Translations under genes and position numbers: made by a program
Notes under the pieces: generated by a model
Databases searched by the model: none
The model's input: only the letters and a program-made list of their open reading frames with translations
What the model was told of the DNA's origin: nothing
Source of the DNA: Planctomycetaceae bacterium
GTDB lineage: Bacteria; Planctomycetota; Planctomycetia; Pirellulales; Pirellulaceae
Length of the DNA stretch: 11,703 nt
Direction: 5' to 3'
Assembly (NCBI GenBank): GCA_024642765.1
Contig: JAHEAM010000066.1
Location: forward strand, 1-11,703
Shown: positions 5,048-11,703 of the stretch, one piece after another
Numbering within the stretch: position 1 is the stretch's first letter
Layout: each line of letters begins with the position of its first letter

Positions 5048-6925
5048 TTATTTTTTTTGAGGTGCAATGAACTCTTGGTAGGTTCGGCCGAATGCATTTT
5101 GGAAGGCTTCGTCAAAACCTGTCCCTTGCTGCAAAGCCGACATTAGTTTTTTGTATCCCGGTTGCGAGCGCAGGTTATTGACCACGAAGTAACCGATCAA
5201 ACCCGCTTGATCCTCTGCCAATTTGCCTGCCAAGAACTGTTTTAAAATGTCTTTGTCCCGGCCAAGAATCTCTGTGGCCTTGGGCAACCACTGCGCTGTT
5301 ATTTCGTTCTTCGCAAACATCTCGCTCGCGGTTTGATATCCAATTCCGTCGGCAAACCACCGTGGGACTTCTGAACTTTGGGCAGCAATGGTATTGGCAG
5401 TTAAACCTCGGCAAAGATCAATTTGTGACGCTTCAGCGAGGCTATCGTCGCTGTTCAACAAAATAGCGGCGAACGAATCGACTTGGTCAAATCCCCAATT
5501 CATGCGCTGATCTTTCGGCGCCCCATGTCCTTGGACCATCATTCCAAATTCATTGAAGTCATATCGCTTCTCAAAAAAATAAACTGTGATTTTGCCTTTA
5601 ACTAATGGCAAAGAATTCGCCAGCTTTAGTTCTTTTTTGATCTGCAATACCAGTTTATTGGTGGTCTCGAACCAGTGTTTTGACGTTTCAGCTGAGACCG
5701 TTGTCAACAATTGTATCTCGTTGTTGCTGGTCACATTTGCCGCCACGTTTGGTAGGGTTCGGCTCCAATTCTTTTCGGCCAATGCAGCTCGATTCTTCGC
5801 CAAAGCCTCGTGATTCATTCCTGCCGCTGATGCAACGGAGGCCAAACGCGATGTGGGTTGAGCTGGGTCGGCTCCGTCGAATTTGGCGCCTTCTGCAATC
5901 CAAGTTTCAAACTTCGCAATCACGTCGGCCGCAAGTGCAGGCCTCCCGCCTGGCATTCGATTGCCGCCTCCGGTTCCCTTGAGTTTTTTGACCAATAGAC
6001 TTTCGCCAGCTGCGTTTGGATTCAACATTACCCCATTGTCACCACCGCGTAACAACACATTGAAATTTGACATATTGAGTCCGCCCCGAACGCGCTGCGC
6101 ATCGAGATGGCATCCAGAACACTCCTGGACCAAGATTGGAGCAATGTCTTTGGCGAAGCTCACTGATTCATTGCCGCTGGGCTTTGCGACTTCAACCATG
6201 TCCGCATTGCTGGCGACAGATGCTTCACCGCTTGAATTCGAAAGCTGATTAAGTGCGACGTCATTCGCGCCATCATTTTTTGCACCACCACTAACCCATT
6301 CTCGTAGTAAATTGAGTTCCTCCTCGCTGACTTTGCCTCCGCCTTTTGGCATTTCGCCCGAATCTATCACTTGAATCAATCGGCTCGAAACCGGGTCCCC
6401 CGCTTCAACCATTCCACTCGCCATGAGCGCTTCGAAGGTTTGCATTCCAAATTGCCCCCGCGAGTTTCGGACATGGCAATTACCGCATTTGGAAACGAGC
6501 AGCCCAGCAACTTGCTTCGAAAAGCTGACCCCGGTTGCTTCGGCTCCCGCGACGGCCGGAATGCTTGCAACTTCGACGCCTGCTTCCGTGAGTTTAGCCT
6601 TGATTTCCGCCAGATTCTCAAGGTCCAAGGAGATTTCTTTCGTTAGCTGTTCTGAAAACTCACCCTGCTTCGAGATTCGTTCGATGGCCGATTCAAACTC
6701 TTTTTTCGCCTGCAGAGCTCGCCCTCGTTCGACTGCTTTTTTTGCTGATTCGATATCAGAACGCACGAGTTTGAGGAACTGTTTTTCTTTCTTCGTGAGC
6801 TCGCCATCCTGCCCTTGGACAATCCCGACGCCAAATATCGTAAAGCAAATCGCAAACAGCACGCAACAACAATATGCAATTCGATAGGTGGCTTTCAAAA
6901 CGTGAAACTGACTCTTCGTTCCCAT
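5048..6925 (-). CDS. Exported protein with two planctomycete-type cytochrome c domains and a degenerate peptidase-like C-terminal domain
   Basis: A 625-residue protein. Residues 1-39 are a long signal peptide with cysteines in its core, cleavage expected near VQGQ. Residues 42-115 are a charged helical, possibly coiled-coil segment. Two c-type heme domains follow: CGNCH at 147-151 with distal-Met candidate MP at 192-193, and CSGCH at 269-273 with MP at 324-325. Both have the planctomycete layout (S-x-L ... MP.GG ... W...GA). The last ~220 residues resemble a peptidase-MA-like (gluzincin) domain: PRWFADG at 521-527 corresponds to the usual P-x-W-L-x-E-G, and the GTGFDEAFQNAFG ending is typical. 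At the place expected for HExxH the sequence reads RGLTA (506-510), so the zinc site appears lost. The site of action is probably the periplasm, as electron carrier or heme-based sensor; its partner is unknown. AAGGA (6934-6938) lies 8 bases before the ATG. It is 88 bases downstream of the kinase gene. Confidence 0.85.
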   Translation of the reverse strand: MGTKSQFHVLKATYRIAYCCCVLFAICFTIFGVGIVQGQDGELTKKEKQFLKLVRSDIESAKKAVERGRALQAKKEFESAIERISKQGEFSEQLTKEISLDLENLAEIKAKLTEAGVEVASIPAVAGAEATGVSFSKQVAGLLVSKCGNCHVRNSRGQFGMQTFEALMASGMVEAGDPVSSRLIQVIDSGEMPKGGGKVSEEELNLLREWVSGGAKNDGANDVALNQLSNSSGEASVASNADMVEVAKPSGNESVSFAKDIAPILVQECSGCHLDAQRVRGGLNMSNFNVLLRGGDNGVMLNPNAAGESLLVKKLKGTGGGNRMPGGRPALAADVIAKFETWIAEGAKFDGADPAQPTSRLASVASAAGMNHEALAKNRAALAEKNWSRTLPNVAANVTSNNEIQLLTTVSAETSKHWFETTNKLVLQIKKELKLANSLPLVKGKITVYFFEKRYDFNEFGMMVQGHGAPKDQRMNWGFDQVDSFAAILLNSDDSLAEASQIDLCRGLTANTIAAQSSEVPRWFADGIGYQTASEMFAKNEITAQWLPKATEILGRDKDILKQFLAGKLAEDQAGLIGYFVVNNLRSQPGYKKLMSALQQGTGFDEAFQNAFGRTYQEFIAPQKK

Positions 6926-7013
6926 ACTGAGTTTCCTTAACCGCGTATTTACTAGACGTTCGGGCTGTATGTCTCTTGGTGCGATTCCAACGGACGAACA
7001 CGTTAATCAGGTT

Positions 7014-8495
7014 CTAGTCTAATGTCTTTTGCAAGAAATACAGAACCACCAACAACACGACAAACATCAAAGCCACGATTGCTCCGACAATTGACAACGA
7101 TTTGACATTCGATTTTTTCACCAATCGCGAACGCCTTGTATTAACGGCGTCACCAACGGAGGCGACCTGCTCCATATTCATATCGCTGAGGCTCCGGTCT
7201 AGGGATTCCTTAGCGGGAGCAATTTCCATATCACCTAGACCACCAAGATTCAGGGAATCGCGCTGTTGTTTTCCAGCTACATGAGTTTGAGACCTATCGG
7301 ACGATCCAAGCTGAGGTTTTGCATCTTGCGGTTCAATCGGCGTGGCAACTGTCTGGGCCTTTGATTGAGCTTTTGGTGCGATTGTATTTACCGGCAAATT
7401 CGTATCTATCCGGGCGTTTGTATTTAGCGGCGGAGTTTGCGTGGTATTCTTTTGCAACTCAAGAACCGTACGGACTTTCTTGACCGCTTCCAACAACACT
7501 TCGCAACTTGCAAATCGTTCTTCTGGTTTTTTCTTTATCATTTTTTGACAAAGTCGCCAGACTAGTATCGGGCAGTCGCGACGTAAGGTCGTCAAATCCA
7601 TTGGTTCCGCATTTTGGTGTTTGGCAACTCGTTGGGCGATAGTGCCATCGGGGAAAGGCGGGTGCCCCACAATCATGAAATAGAACGTACAACCGAGACT
7701 GTAGATATCGGCGCGTTGATCCACGCGGTGGCTATCGAGAGCCTGCTCCGGAGGCAAATAATCGGCTGTACCCATGACTTTTTCGTCGTGCAAAACTGTC
7801 AGGGATTCTTCACTATCTGAAAACAACGCCAATCCCAGGTCGAGCAATTTAATGCTATCTCCGTTGTCGGTGACCATCAAATTCGCTGGTTTGATGTCGC
7901 GGTGAATGATATTTCTGGAATGGGCGTGAGCAAGTCCTTCGGCCGTTTGTTGCAAGTAATCCAAGGCCTTAAGAATTGGTAACGGCCGGTGCTCTTTCAC
8001 ATACTTGTCGAGGTCAATCCCATCAACAAATTCCATCACCATATAGTGAATGTCGTCATCGTTTGCCAAATCAACGATCTGACCGATTCGTGGATGACGC
8101 AATGCAGCAGCAGCACGGCCTTCTAAATAAAACCGTTCAAGGTAACTTTTGTTAGCCACTCGCGAACGAGGCAAGACTTTGATCGCGCGTTGCTGACCCG
8201 TAATATTGTGCTCGGCCAAGTAAACCGCACTCATGCCTCCCGCGCCTAACAAGCGCAGCAAACGATACTGCCCCAGAAAAAATCCCTTGTGCCGACCGGA
8301 CCGTAATTGTTCGTTTTGCCAGGTAGTCAATAAACCTTCGCTGATCAGGTGATCGCTGAGAAGCGAAAGCGTGACCTTTGTTCCGTTCACAGCAGATGAC
8401 AATCTTGCCAAAGATGCCCTAAGGTTATCCTCGGTGACGATCCCGCTTCGTTTCAAAAGAGCTAAATAACTTTTCGCGTTAAGCGTATCTGACAT
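7014..8495 (-). CDS. Membrane-anchored Hanks-type Ser/Thr protein kinase
   Basis: A 493-residue kinase. Residues 1-75 form a helical N-terminal leader ending in LLTTWQNEQLRSGRHKGFFLGQ, a segment I associate with planctomycete kinases. The catalytic domain follows: glycine loop GAGGMSAVYLAE (84-95), ATP lysine in AIK (K106), HRDIKPAN (198-205, catalytic D200, N205), DLG in place of DFG (219-221), and PPE in place of APE (248-250). All essential catalytic residues are present. An Arg precedes the catalytic Asp, so activation-loop phosphorylation is likely to control it. Residues 345-465 are a Pro/Gln/Ser-rich linker, and 467-489 is a single hydrophobic helix followed by only a few residues, so the kinase domain is cytoplasmic without a sizeable external sensor. 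A TTG at 8501 is rejected for the ATG at 8495 on ribosome-site spacing. It is divergent from the glycosyltransferase operon. The substrate is unknown. Confidence 0.95.
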   Translation of the reverse strand: MSDTLNAKSYLALLKRSGIVTEDNLRASLARLSSAVNGTKVTLSLLSDHLISEGLLTTWQNEQLRSGRHKGFFLGQYRLLRLLGAGGMSAVYLAEHNITGQQRAIKVLPRSRVANKSYLERFYLEGRAAAALRHPRIGQIVDLANDDDIHYMVMEFVDGIDLDKYVKEHRPLPILKALDYLQQTAEGLAHAHSRNIIHRDIKPANLMVTDNGDSIKLLDLGLALFSDSEESLTVLHDEKVMGTADYLPPEQALDSHRVDQRADIYSLGCTFYFMIVGHPPFPDGTIAQRVAKHQNAEPMDLTTLRRDCPILVWRLCQKMIKKKPEERFASCEVLLEAVKKVRTVLELQKNTTQTPPLNTNARIDTNLPVNTIAPKAQSKAQTVATPIEPQDAKPQLGSSDRSQTHVAGKQQRDSLNLGGLGDMEIAPAKESLDRSLSDMNMEQVASVGDAVNTRRSRLVKKSNVKSLSIVGAIVALMFVVLLVVLYFLQKTLD

Positions 8496-8504
8496 CAACA
8501 AGAA

Positions 8505-8508
8505 TCCT
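8505..8508 (-). promoter_or_regulatory. Ribosome binding site deciding the kinase start
   Basis: Read on the minus strand, AGGA stands 9 bases before the ATG at 8495 but only 3 before the in-frame TTG at 8501. This favours the ATG and a 493-residue product. Confidence 0.6.
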
Positions 8509-8741
8509 AGGTTGTCTCAATTCGTAAACGCGGACGACAGACGGCAGAGGCATACGTCTATTCTTTAACCCCAAAGCCAACCTGTCAATTTTGCTCAATC
8601 ATTTTATGCCAATAATCTCAAAAGTCGTCGATGCCGGTGGCAGCAAATGGCTAATCAGAGGTTAACCATTGTCCCAATTAATGAATCGTTTGGTAACATC
8701 ATAACTTTACGACGCAACTACGATCACTTTACACCAATTTC

Positions 8742-8745
8742 AGGA
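8742..8745 (+). promoter_or_regulatory. Ribosome binding site supporting a GTG start
   Basis: AGGA lies 7 bases upstream of the GTG at 8753. The frame upstream has no other start before a stop at 8702-8704, so the GTG is the only sensible start for the glycosyltransferase. Confidence 0.65.
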
Positions 8746-8752
8746 TTTCGGC

Positions 8753-9436
8753 GTGACGACCCTAGGCCTATTCACAAAATACTGGAAACCTGGGACGGTC
8801 AAGACTCGCCTTTCCGTCAGTGTTGGCCCCGTCGCAGCAGCGGAAATTCATCGATTGATGCTTGAACATTTGGTGCGCGAACTCGACTCAGCGTGTGATC
8901 GGCGAGAGCTGGTTTATTGGCCTGTCGAAACGCAACTTGCTTTTGAACAACTTGGTCAATCAGCGTGGGATCTTCAATTGCAATGCGATGGCGATTTGGG
9001 ACAACGCTTGCGGCATTATTTTTCCAATTCACTTTCCACTGACCCGATCCACCGACTTTTCTCTAGCAATACAACCCTTGTGATCGGCTCGGACTGCCCC
9101 ACAATCACGTCAAAAACAATTTCAAATGCCATCCATTCTTTGGTCGACAACGACGTGGTTCTAGGGCCTGCATGCGATGGTGGGTACTACTTGATCGGCA
9201 TGCGACGCAATTTGCCCTGCATTTTCGAAGACATTTCTTGGAGCACTCCAGATGTCTTGTCGCAAACAGTCAAAATTCTTGAAGAAAATAAAGTTGCCTA
9301 CAAACTTCTCGCGCCGCAAACGGATGTTGACAACGAAGACGACTTGAAAGCGACTATTGCTCAGCTAAGCACCGGTGATGAGCGTTCCTGTATTTTGGCC
9401 CAGAATATGTCCATACTTTTGGAGCATAGGCCATGA
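8753..9436 (+). CDS. TIGR04282/DUF2064-family GT-A glycosyltransferase
   Basis: A 227-residue protein of the GT-A nucleotide-diphospho-sugar transferase fold, normal length for the family. Motifs seen: N-terminal LFTKYWKPGTVKTRL (6-20), where the family has a lysine-rich nucleotide-sugar loop; GSDCP (112-116), the metal-binding DxD-like position; LGPACDGGYYLIG (137-149); SWSTPDVLSQT (162-172); and a terminal TDVDNEDDL (190-198). Family members have been named for arsenosugar biosynthesis in cyanobacteria, but most are uncharacterised; no ars gene is seen here, so the acceptor is unknown. The GTG start is supported by the family-like N-terminus and by AGGA 7 bases upstream. Its stop overlaps the ThiO-like gene start as ATGA, so the two are translationally coupled. 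It is transcribed divergently from the kinase across a 257-base spacer in which I saw no convincing promoter. Confidence 0.9.
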   Translation: MTTLGLFTKYWKPGTVKTRLSVSVGPVAAAEIHRLMLEHLVRELDSACDRRELVYWPVETQLAFEQLGQSAWDLQLQCDGDLGQRLRHYFSNSLSTDPIHRLFSSNTTLVIGSDCPTITSKTISNAIHSLVDNDVVLGPACDGGYYLIGMRRNLPCIFEDISWSTPDVLSQTVKILEENKVAYKLLAPQTDVDNEDDLKATIAQLSTGDERSCILAQNMSILLEHRP

Positions 9437-10551
9437 AGGGCAGGGGCCACGTCGGCATCCTAGGTGGTGGCGCAGTTGGATTGTCAATTGCTTATGAATT
9501 GTTACAACGATCTTGGGCGGTAACTGTTTTTGATCGACTTCATTCGGGCCCTTCCTCGTCTTGGGCAGGCGCGGGAATCTTGATGCCGTATCACCTCCAT
9601 TCCGCAACGCATCCGTTAGACCGCTTGTGTGGCTTAAGCAATCCAGTCCATGAACAATGGTCACGTCAGTTGCTTTCCGAAACACAAATCGACAACGGTT
9701 TTTGGAATTGCGGTGGCCTTTATATTGCGCGGACAGTCGGTGAAGTGAGTGCCTTGCTGGGCCAAGAATCTTGGTGGACAGAAGAAGGCATTGATTTCAA
9801 ACGCATTCCCATCGAAACACTTTCAGAAGAATTTACTTTACTTGATTGCAGCAAAATCAAACGAGCCGTTTGGTTGCCCGGCGAATCTCAAATTCGCAAC
9901 CCTGACCACCTCAGCGCACTGCGGCAGGCAATCAGCTTGCGCGGCGGTACGATCCTTTCGGATACCGCGACGCCATTGCTCGATGAAAAACACGGTCGCG
10001 TCGATTCCATTGCGTTTCGCGGCAATCGGGTTGTAACCGATTTCATTTGCATTTGTTCTGGCGCCTGGAGCGGGCAAATTGCCGAGGGACTTGGTCTTTA
10101 TCTGCCAACCACTCCGATACGCGGCCAGATGCTACTCTACAAACAAGAAGATACAAGCAAATTGAATCACATTATCAACGAAGGCCCTCGTTACGTCGTC
10201 CCGCGTCGAGATGGCTACTTGCTCGTCGGCTCAACTATGGAAGAAGTTGGTTTTGATACTTCAACAACCGCATTTGCTCAAGAACAGTTACACAAGTTTG
10301 CTGAATCGATCCTCCCGGACCTTCGCAAACAATCGCCATCAGGTCATTGGTCGGGTTTGCGTCCCGCAAGTTTCGATGGTTTGCCATATATCGGCTGGTT
10401 GTCAAACATCGATAATGGTTTGATCGCCGCGGGCCACTTTCGCTTGGGGCTTCAGGCCTCAGCCGGCACAGCAAGAATCATCGCCGACTTGCTTGAATTC
10501 AAAACCCCGCCAATCGATATCGAGGCCTTCCGGCCCAGCCGCGTGCACTGA
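9433..10551 (+). CDS. thiO: FAD-dependent glycine oxidase, ThiO-like (DAO family)
   Basis: A 372-residue D-amino-acid-oxidase-fold flavoenzyme, the length of Bacillus ThiO. It begins with the FAD-binding GGGAVG (11-16) and D34 at the end of strand 2, then SSWAGAGILMP (42-52), the region that in the family contacts the flavin. Late motifs are GLRPASFDGLPYIG (308-321, with R310) and AAGHFRLGLQASAGTA (332-347, with R337), matching the substrate-carboxylate and flavin-contact segments of glycine oxidase. ThiO oxidises glycine to the imine used for the thiazole ring of thiamine, releasing hydrogen peroxide. Other DAO-family amine oxidases share these motifs, so the substrate is inferred, and no other thi genes are present. 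ATG 9433 has GGAG 8 bases upstream and overlaps the glycosyltransferase stop by 4 bases. It converges on the next gene with 13 bases between stops. Confidence 0.8.
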   Translation: MKGRGHVGILGGGAVGLSIAYELLQRSWAVTVFDRLHSGPSSSWAGAGILMPYHLHSATHPLDRLCGLSNPVHEQWSRQLLSETQIDNGFWNCGGLYIARTVGEVSALLGQESWWTEEGIDFKRIPIETLSEEFTLLDCSKIKRAVWLPGESQIRNPDHLSALRQAISLRGGTILSDTATPLLDEKHGRVDSIAFRGNRVVTDFICICSGAWSGQIAEGLGLYLPTTPIRGQMLLYKQEDTSKLNHIINEGPRYVVPRRDGYLLVGSTMEEVGFDTSTTAFAQEQLHKFAESILPDLRKQSPSGHWSGLRPASFDGLPYIGWLSNIDNGLIAAGHFRLGLQASAGTARIIADLLEFKTPPIDIEAFRPSRVH

Positions 10552-10564
10552 GTGGGCCACCTAC

Positions 10565-11703
10565 CTATTTCTTCCATTGGATTGATAGGACATGCACAAT
10601 CTCGCTATGAGGCAACCGGTTTTGCAAATTGCACTTTGCTCCAAAGGCAACTCTCAGTTTGGAGTTCAATTCCGTGGTAAATTGGTTGAATCCCTCGACG
10701 TCCATTCGAACGACGACGAATGCATTTGATTGGCTACGCGCCAATTCGTCCACAATCGATTGGCAGCGAGATGTACTCCAGGTCGAAACGGGATTCACTC
10801 TTTTGGAAATCGTTTGACCACCGCTTCCGACCAACGGAAATTTCAAGTATTCGATCAGTCTCTTCGAATCGACGGTTGGTTCGGCGGTATCCAAAGCAGC
10901 ATCTTCCAGAACGTTGCCCAACAAAAATATCAAATCAGGATCGTCAATCGATTGACATTCGTTAATTGCTGCTTGCCAATCTTCCCTTCGAATTTGATCG
11001 ACCTGATGCTTGTAAATACTGATTGGCAACCAGCTGGTCGTCGGCACGGTCAAACCAATCAGCATTGCTCCACAACAAGTTACACCTCGAACACCTACAT
11101 TCTGAATGTTCGAGGTCATCAATCCAGCAACAATAGGCAACAGTGCGAAGGCAAATACCGTGTAACGTTGATTGGCGACCGGAACACCAAATAGATCCAA
11201 GCCGATCGCGACACAAACCATCAACACGGCAATCAACAACGCCAACCTGCCTGCAAATTGCTCACGGTTTCGTTTACTAACGACAACTACCAAAATTGAC
11301 AAAACAATCGGAGCGGAAGCCCAAAGAAAACCCTGTATCAACTCACTTGAATTTGAAAACGAGTCCCACAATTTGCGATTCGCGACGGTTCCACCAAGCG
11401 GCAAAAGAAATAGTGCTCCCACCGCCCCCCCCAATCCCAAACCGGCCGCGGGCAACAAATGGAACCTAATTAGGTCAACTTTTGTTCTGCGCAACTCCTG
11501 GAGACGTGGGGCATGCGACACACAACCGATGACAGCTATCATTGCCAAAGCCACCGTCTCAGCCGCAATCAAGAAAACGGCTGTTGGGTGAATCCCGACC
11601 AGAATCACGGTGAGCATCAGCAACAAACCGCTCGCAACCCACAAGTACCGGCGTTCAACCTCTTTGACCAATTCCAATAGCCTGCAAAAATGAATCAATT
11701 GCA
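10565..11703 (-). CDS. Polytopic membrane protein, possibly GT39-type glycosyltransferase, C-terminal part
   Basis: The frame runs to the window edge without a stop; the first in-window start is a TTG at 11698 with no clear ribosome site, so the gene most likely continues beyond the window. The visible ~378 residues contain six or seven hydrophobic helices (about residues 20-37, 40-62, 82-102, 122-141, 150-170, 178-197, 206-225), including NQRYTVFAFALLP. A soluble region of about 150 residues follows, with REDWQAAINECQ and PDLIFLLGN. An Arg-Tyr-containing membrane helix followed by an x-x-D-W-x-x-A segment is what I recall from the C-terminal halves of GT39/ArnT-like polyprenyl-phosphate sugar transferases; the N-terminal catalytic acidic residues would lie outside the window. 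This is weak family evidence. If right, the protein adds sugar from a lipid carrier on the periplasmic side. Confidence 0.6.
   Translation of the reverse strand, partial: QLIHFCRLLELVKEVERRYLWVASGLLLMLTVILVGIHPTAVFLIAAETVALAMIAVIGCVSHAPRLQELRRTKVDLIRFHLLPAAGLGLGGAVGALFLLPLGGTVANRKLWDSFSNSSELIQGFLWASAPIVLSILVVVVSKRNREQFAGRLALLIAVLMVCVAIGLDLFGVPVANQRYTVFAFALLPIVAGLMTSNIQNVGVRGVTCCGAMLIGLTVPTTSWLPISIYKHQVDQIRREDWQAAINECQSIDDPDLIFLLGNVLEDAALDTAEPTVDSKRLIEYLKFPLVGSGGQTISKRVNPVSTWSTSRCQSIVDELARSQSNAFVVVRMDVEGFNQFTTELNSKLRVAFGAKCNLQNRLPHSEIVHVLSIQWKK

Noticed and set aside
8660..8667. GGTTAACC palindrome in the kinase/glycosyltransferase spacer as an operator
   Set aside because: A lone 8-base palindrome is expected by chance and nothing nearby forms a promoter or a second half-site.
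8647..8865. A 72-codon + strand frame overlapping the start of the glycosyltransferase
   Set aside because: It is out of frame with the real gene, Arg-rich, and its latter part only reflects the glycosyltransferase coding sequence.
1..11703. CRISPR arrays, insertion sequences, integrase or phage genes, toxin-antitoxin pairs, tRNA or rRNA
   Set aside because: I looked for regularly spaced repeats, transposase motifs, long terminal inverted repeats and cloverleaf-like sequences and saw none; the gene content is chromosomal in character.

Overview
The window looks like chromosomal DNA from a planctomycete, probably of the Pirellula/Rhodopirellula type. Four things point there: an exported protein with two c-type cytochrome domains of the planctomycete kind, a Hanks-type Ser/Thr kinase with the N-terminal leader domain common in that phylum, a leucine-rich-repeat lipoprotein, and loosely packed genes with weak or absent Shine-Dalgarno sites. 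This is inferred from protein character; there is no rRNA or other phylogenetic marker. I see no insertion sequence, phage gene, CRISPR array, tRNA or rRNA.

Layout. (1) 1-397, + strand: the C-terminal end of an alkaline-phosphatase-superfamily phosphodiesterase whose start lies outside the window. (2) 412-1851, - strand: a leucine-rich-repeat lipoprotein, convergent with gene 1. (3) 2105-2686, + strand: a secreted cysteine-containing protein I do not recognise. (4) 8495 down to 2787, - strand: five genes in a row. These are a membrane-anchored Ser/Thr kinase, a dicytochrome c protein with a degenerate peptidase-like tail, a DksA/TraR-type zinc-finger protein, LspA (signal peptidase II) and a HisN/inositol-monophosphatase-family phosphatase. 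A strong intrinsic terminator lies between the DksA-like gene and lspA, and lspA and the phosphatase overlap by 8 bases. (5) 8753-10551, + strand: a TIGR04282/DUF2064-type glycosyltransferase and a ThiO-like glycine oxidase, overlapping as ATGA. (6) 10565-11703, - strand: the C-terminal part of a polytopic membrane protein resembling GT39-type glycosyltransferases, running off the window end.

How the parts relate. LspA would process lipoproteins such as the LRR protein at 412-1851. The DksA-like/lspA order matches ylyA-lspA in Bacillus, although here a terminator divides the pair. The glycosyltransferase and amine oxidase are translationally coupled, but their joint role is not evident. The kinase and cytochrome protein lie 88 bases apart on one strand and may be cotranscribed. 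Most of the window is ordinary planctomycete housekeeping and envelope content. I found no convincing new multi-gene system. The least explained elements are the secreted protein at 2105-2686, the cytochrome/pseudo-peptidase fusion at 5048-6925, and the terminator placed 18 bases before lspA.
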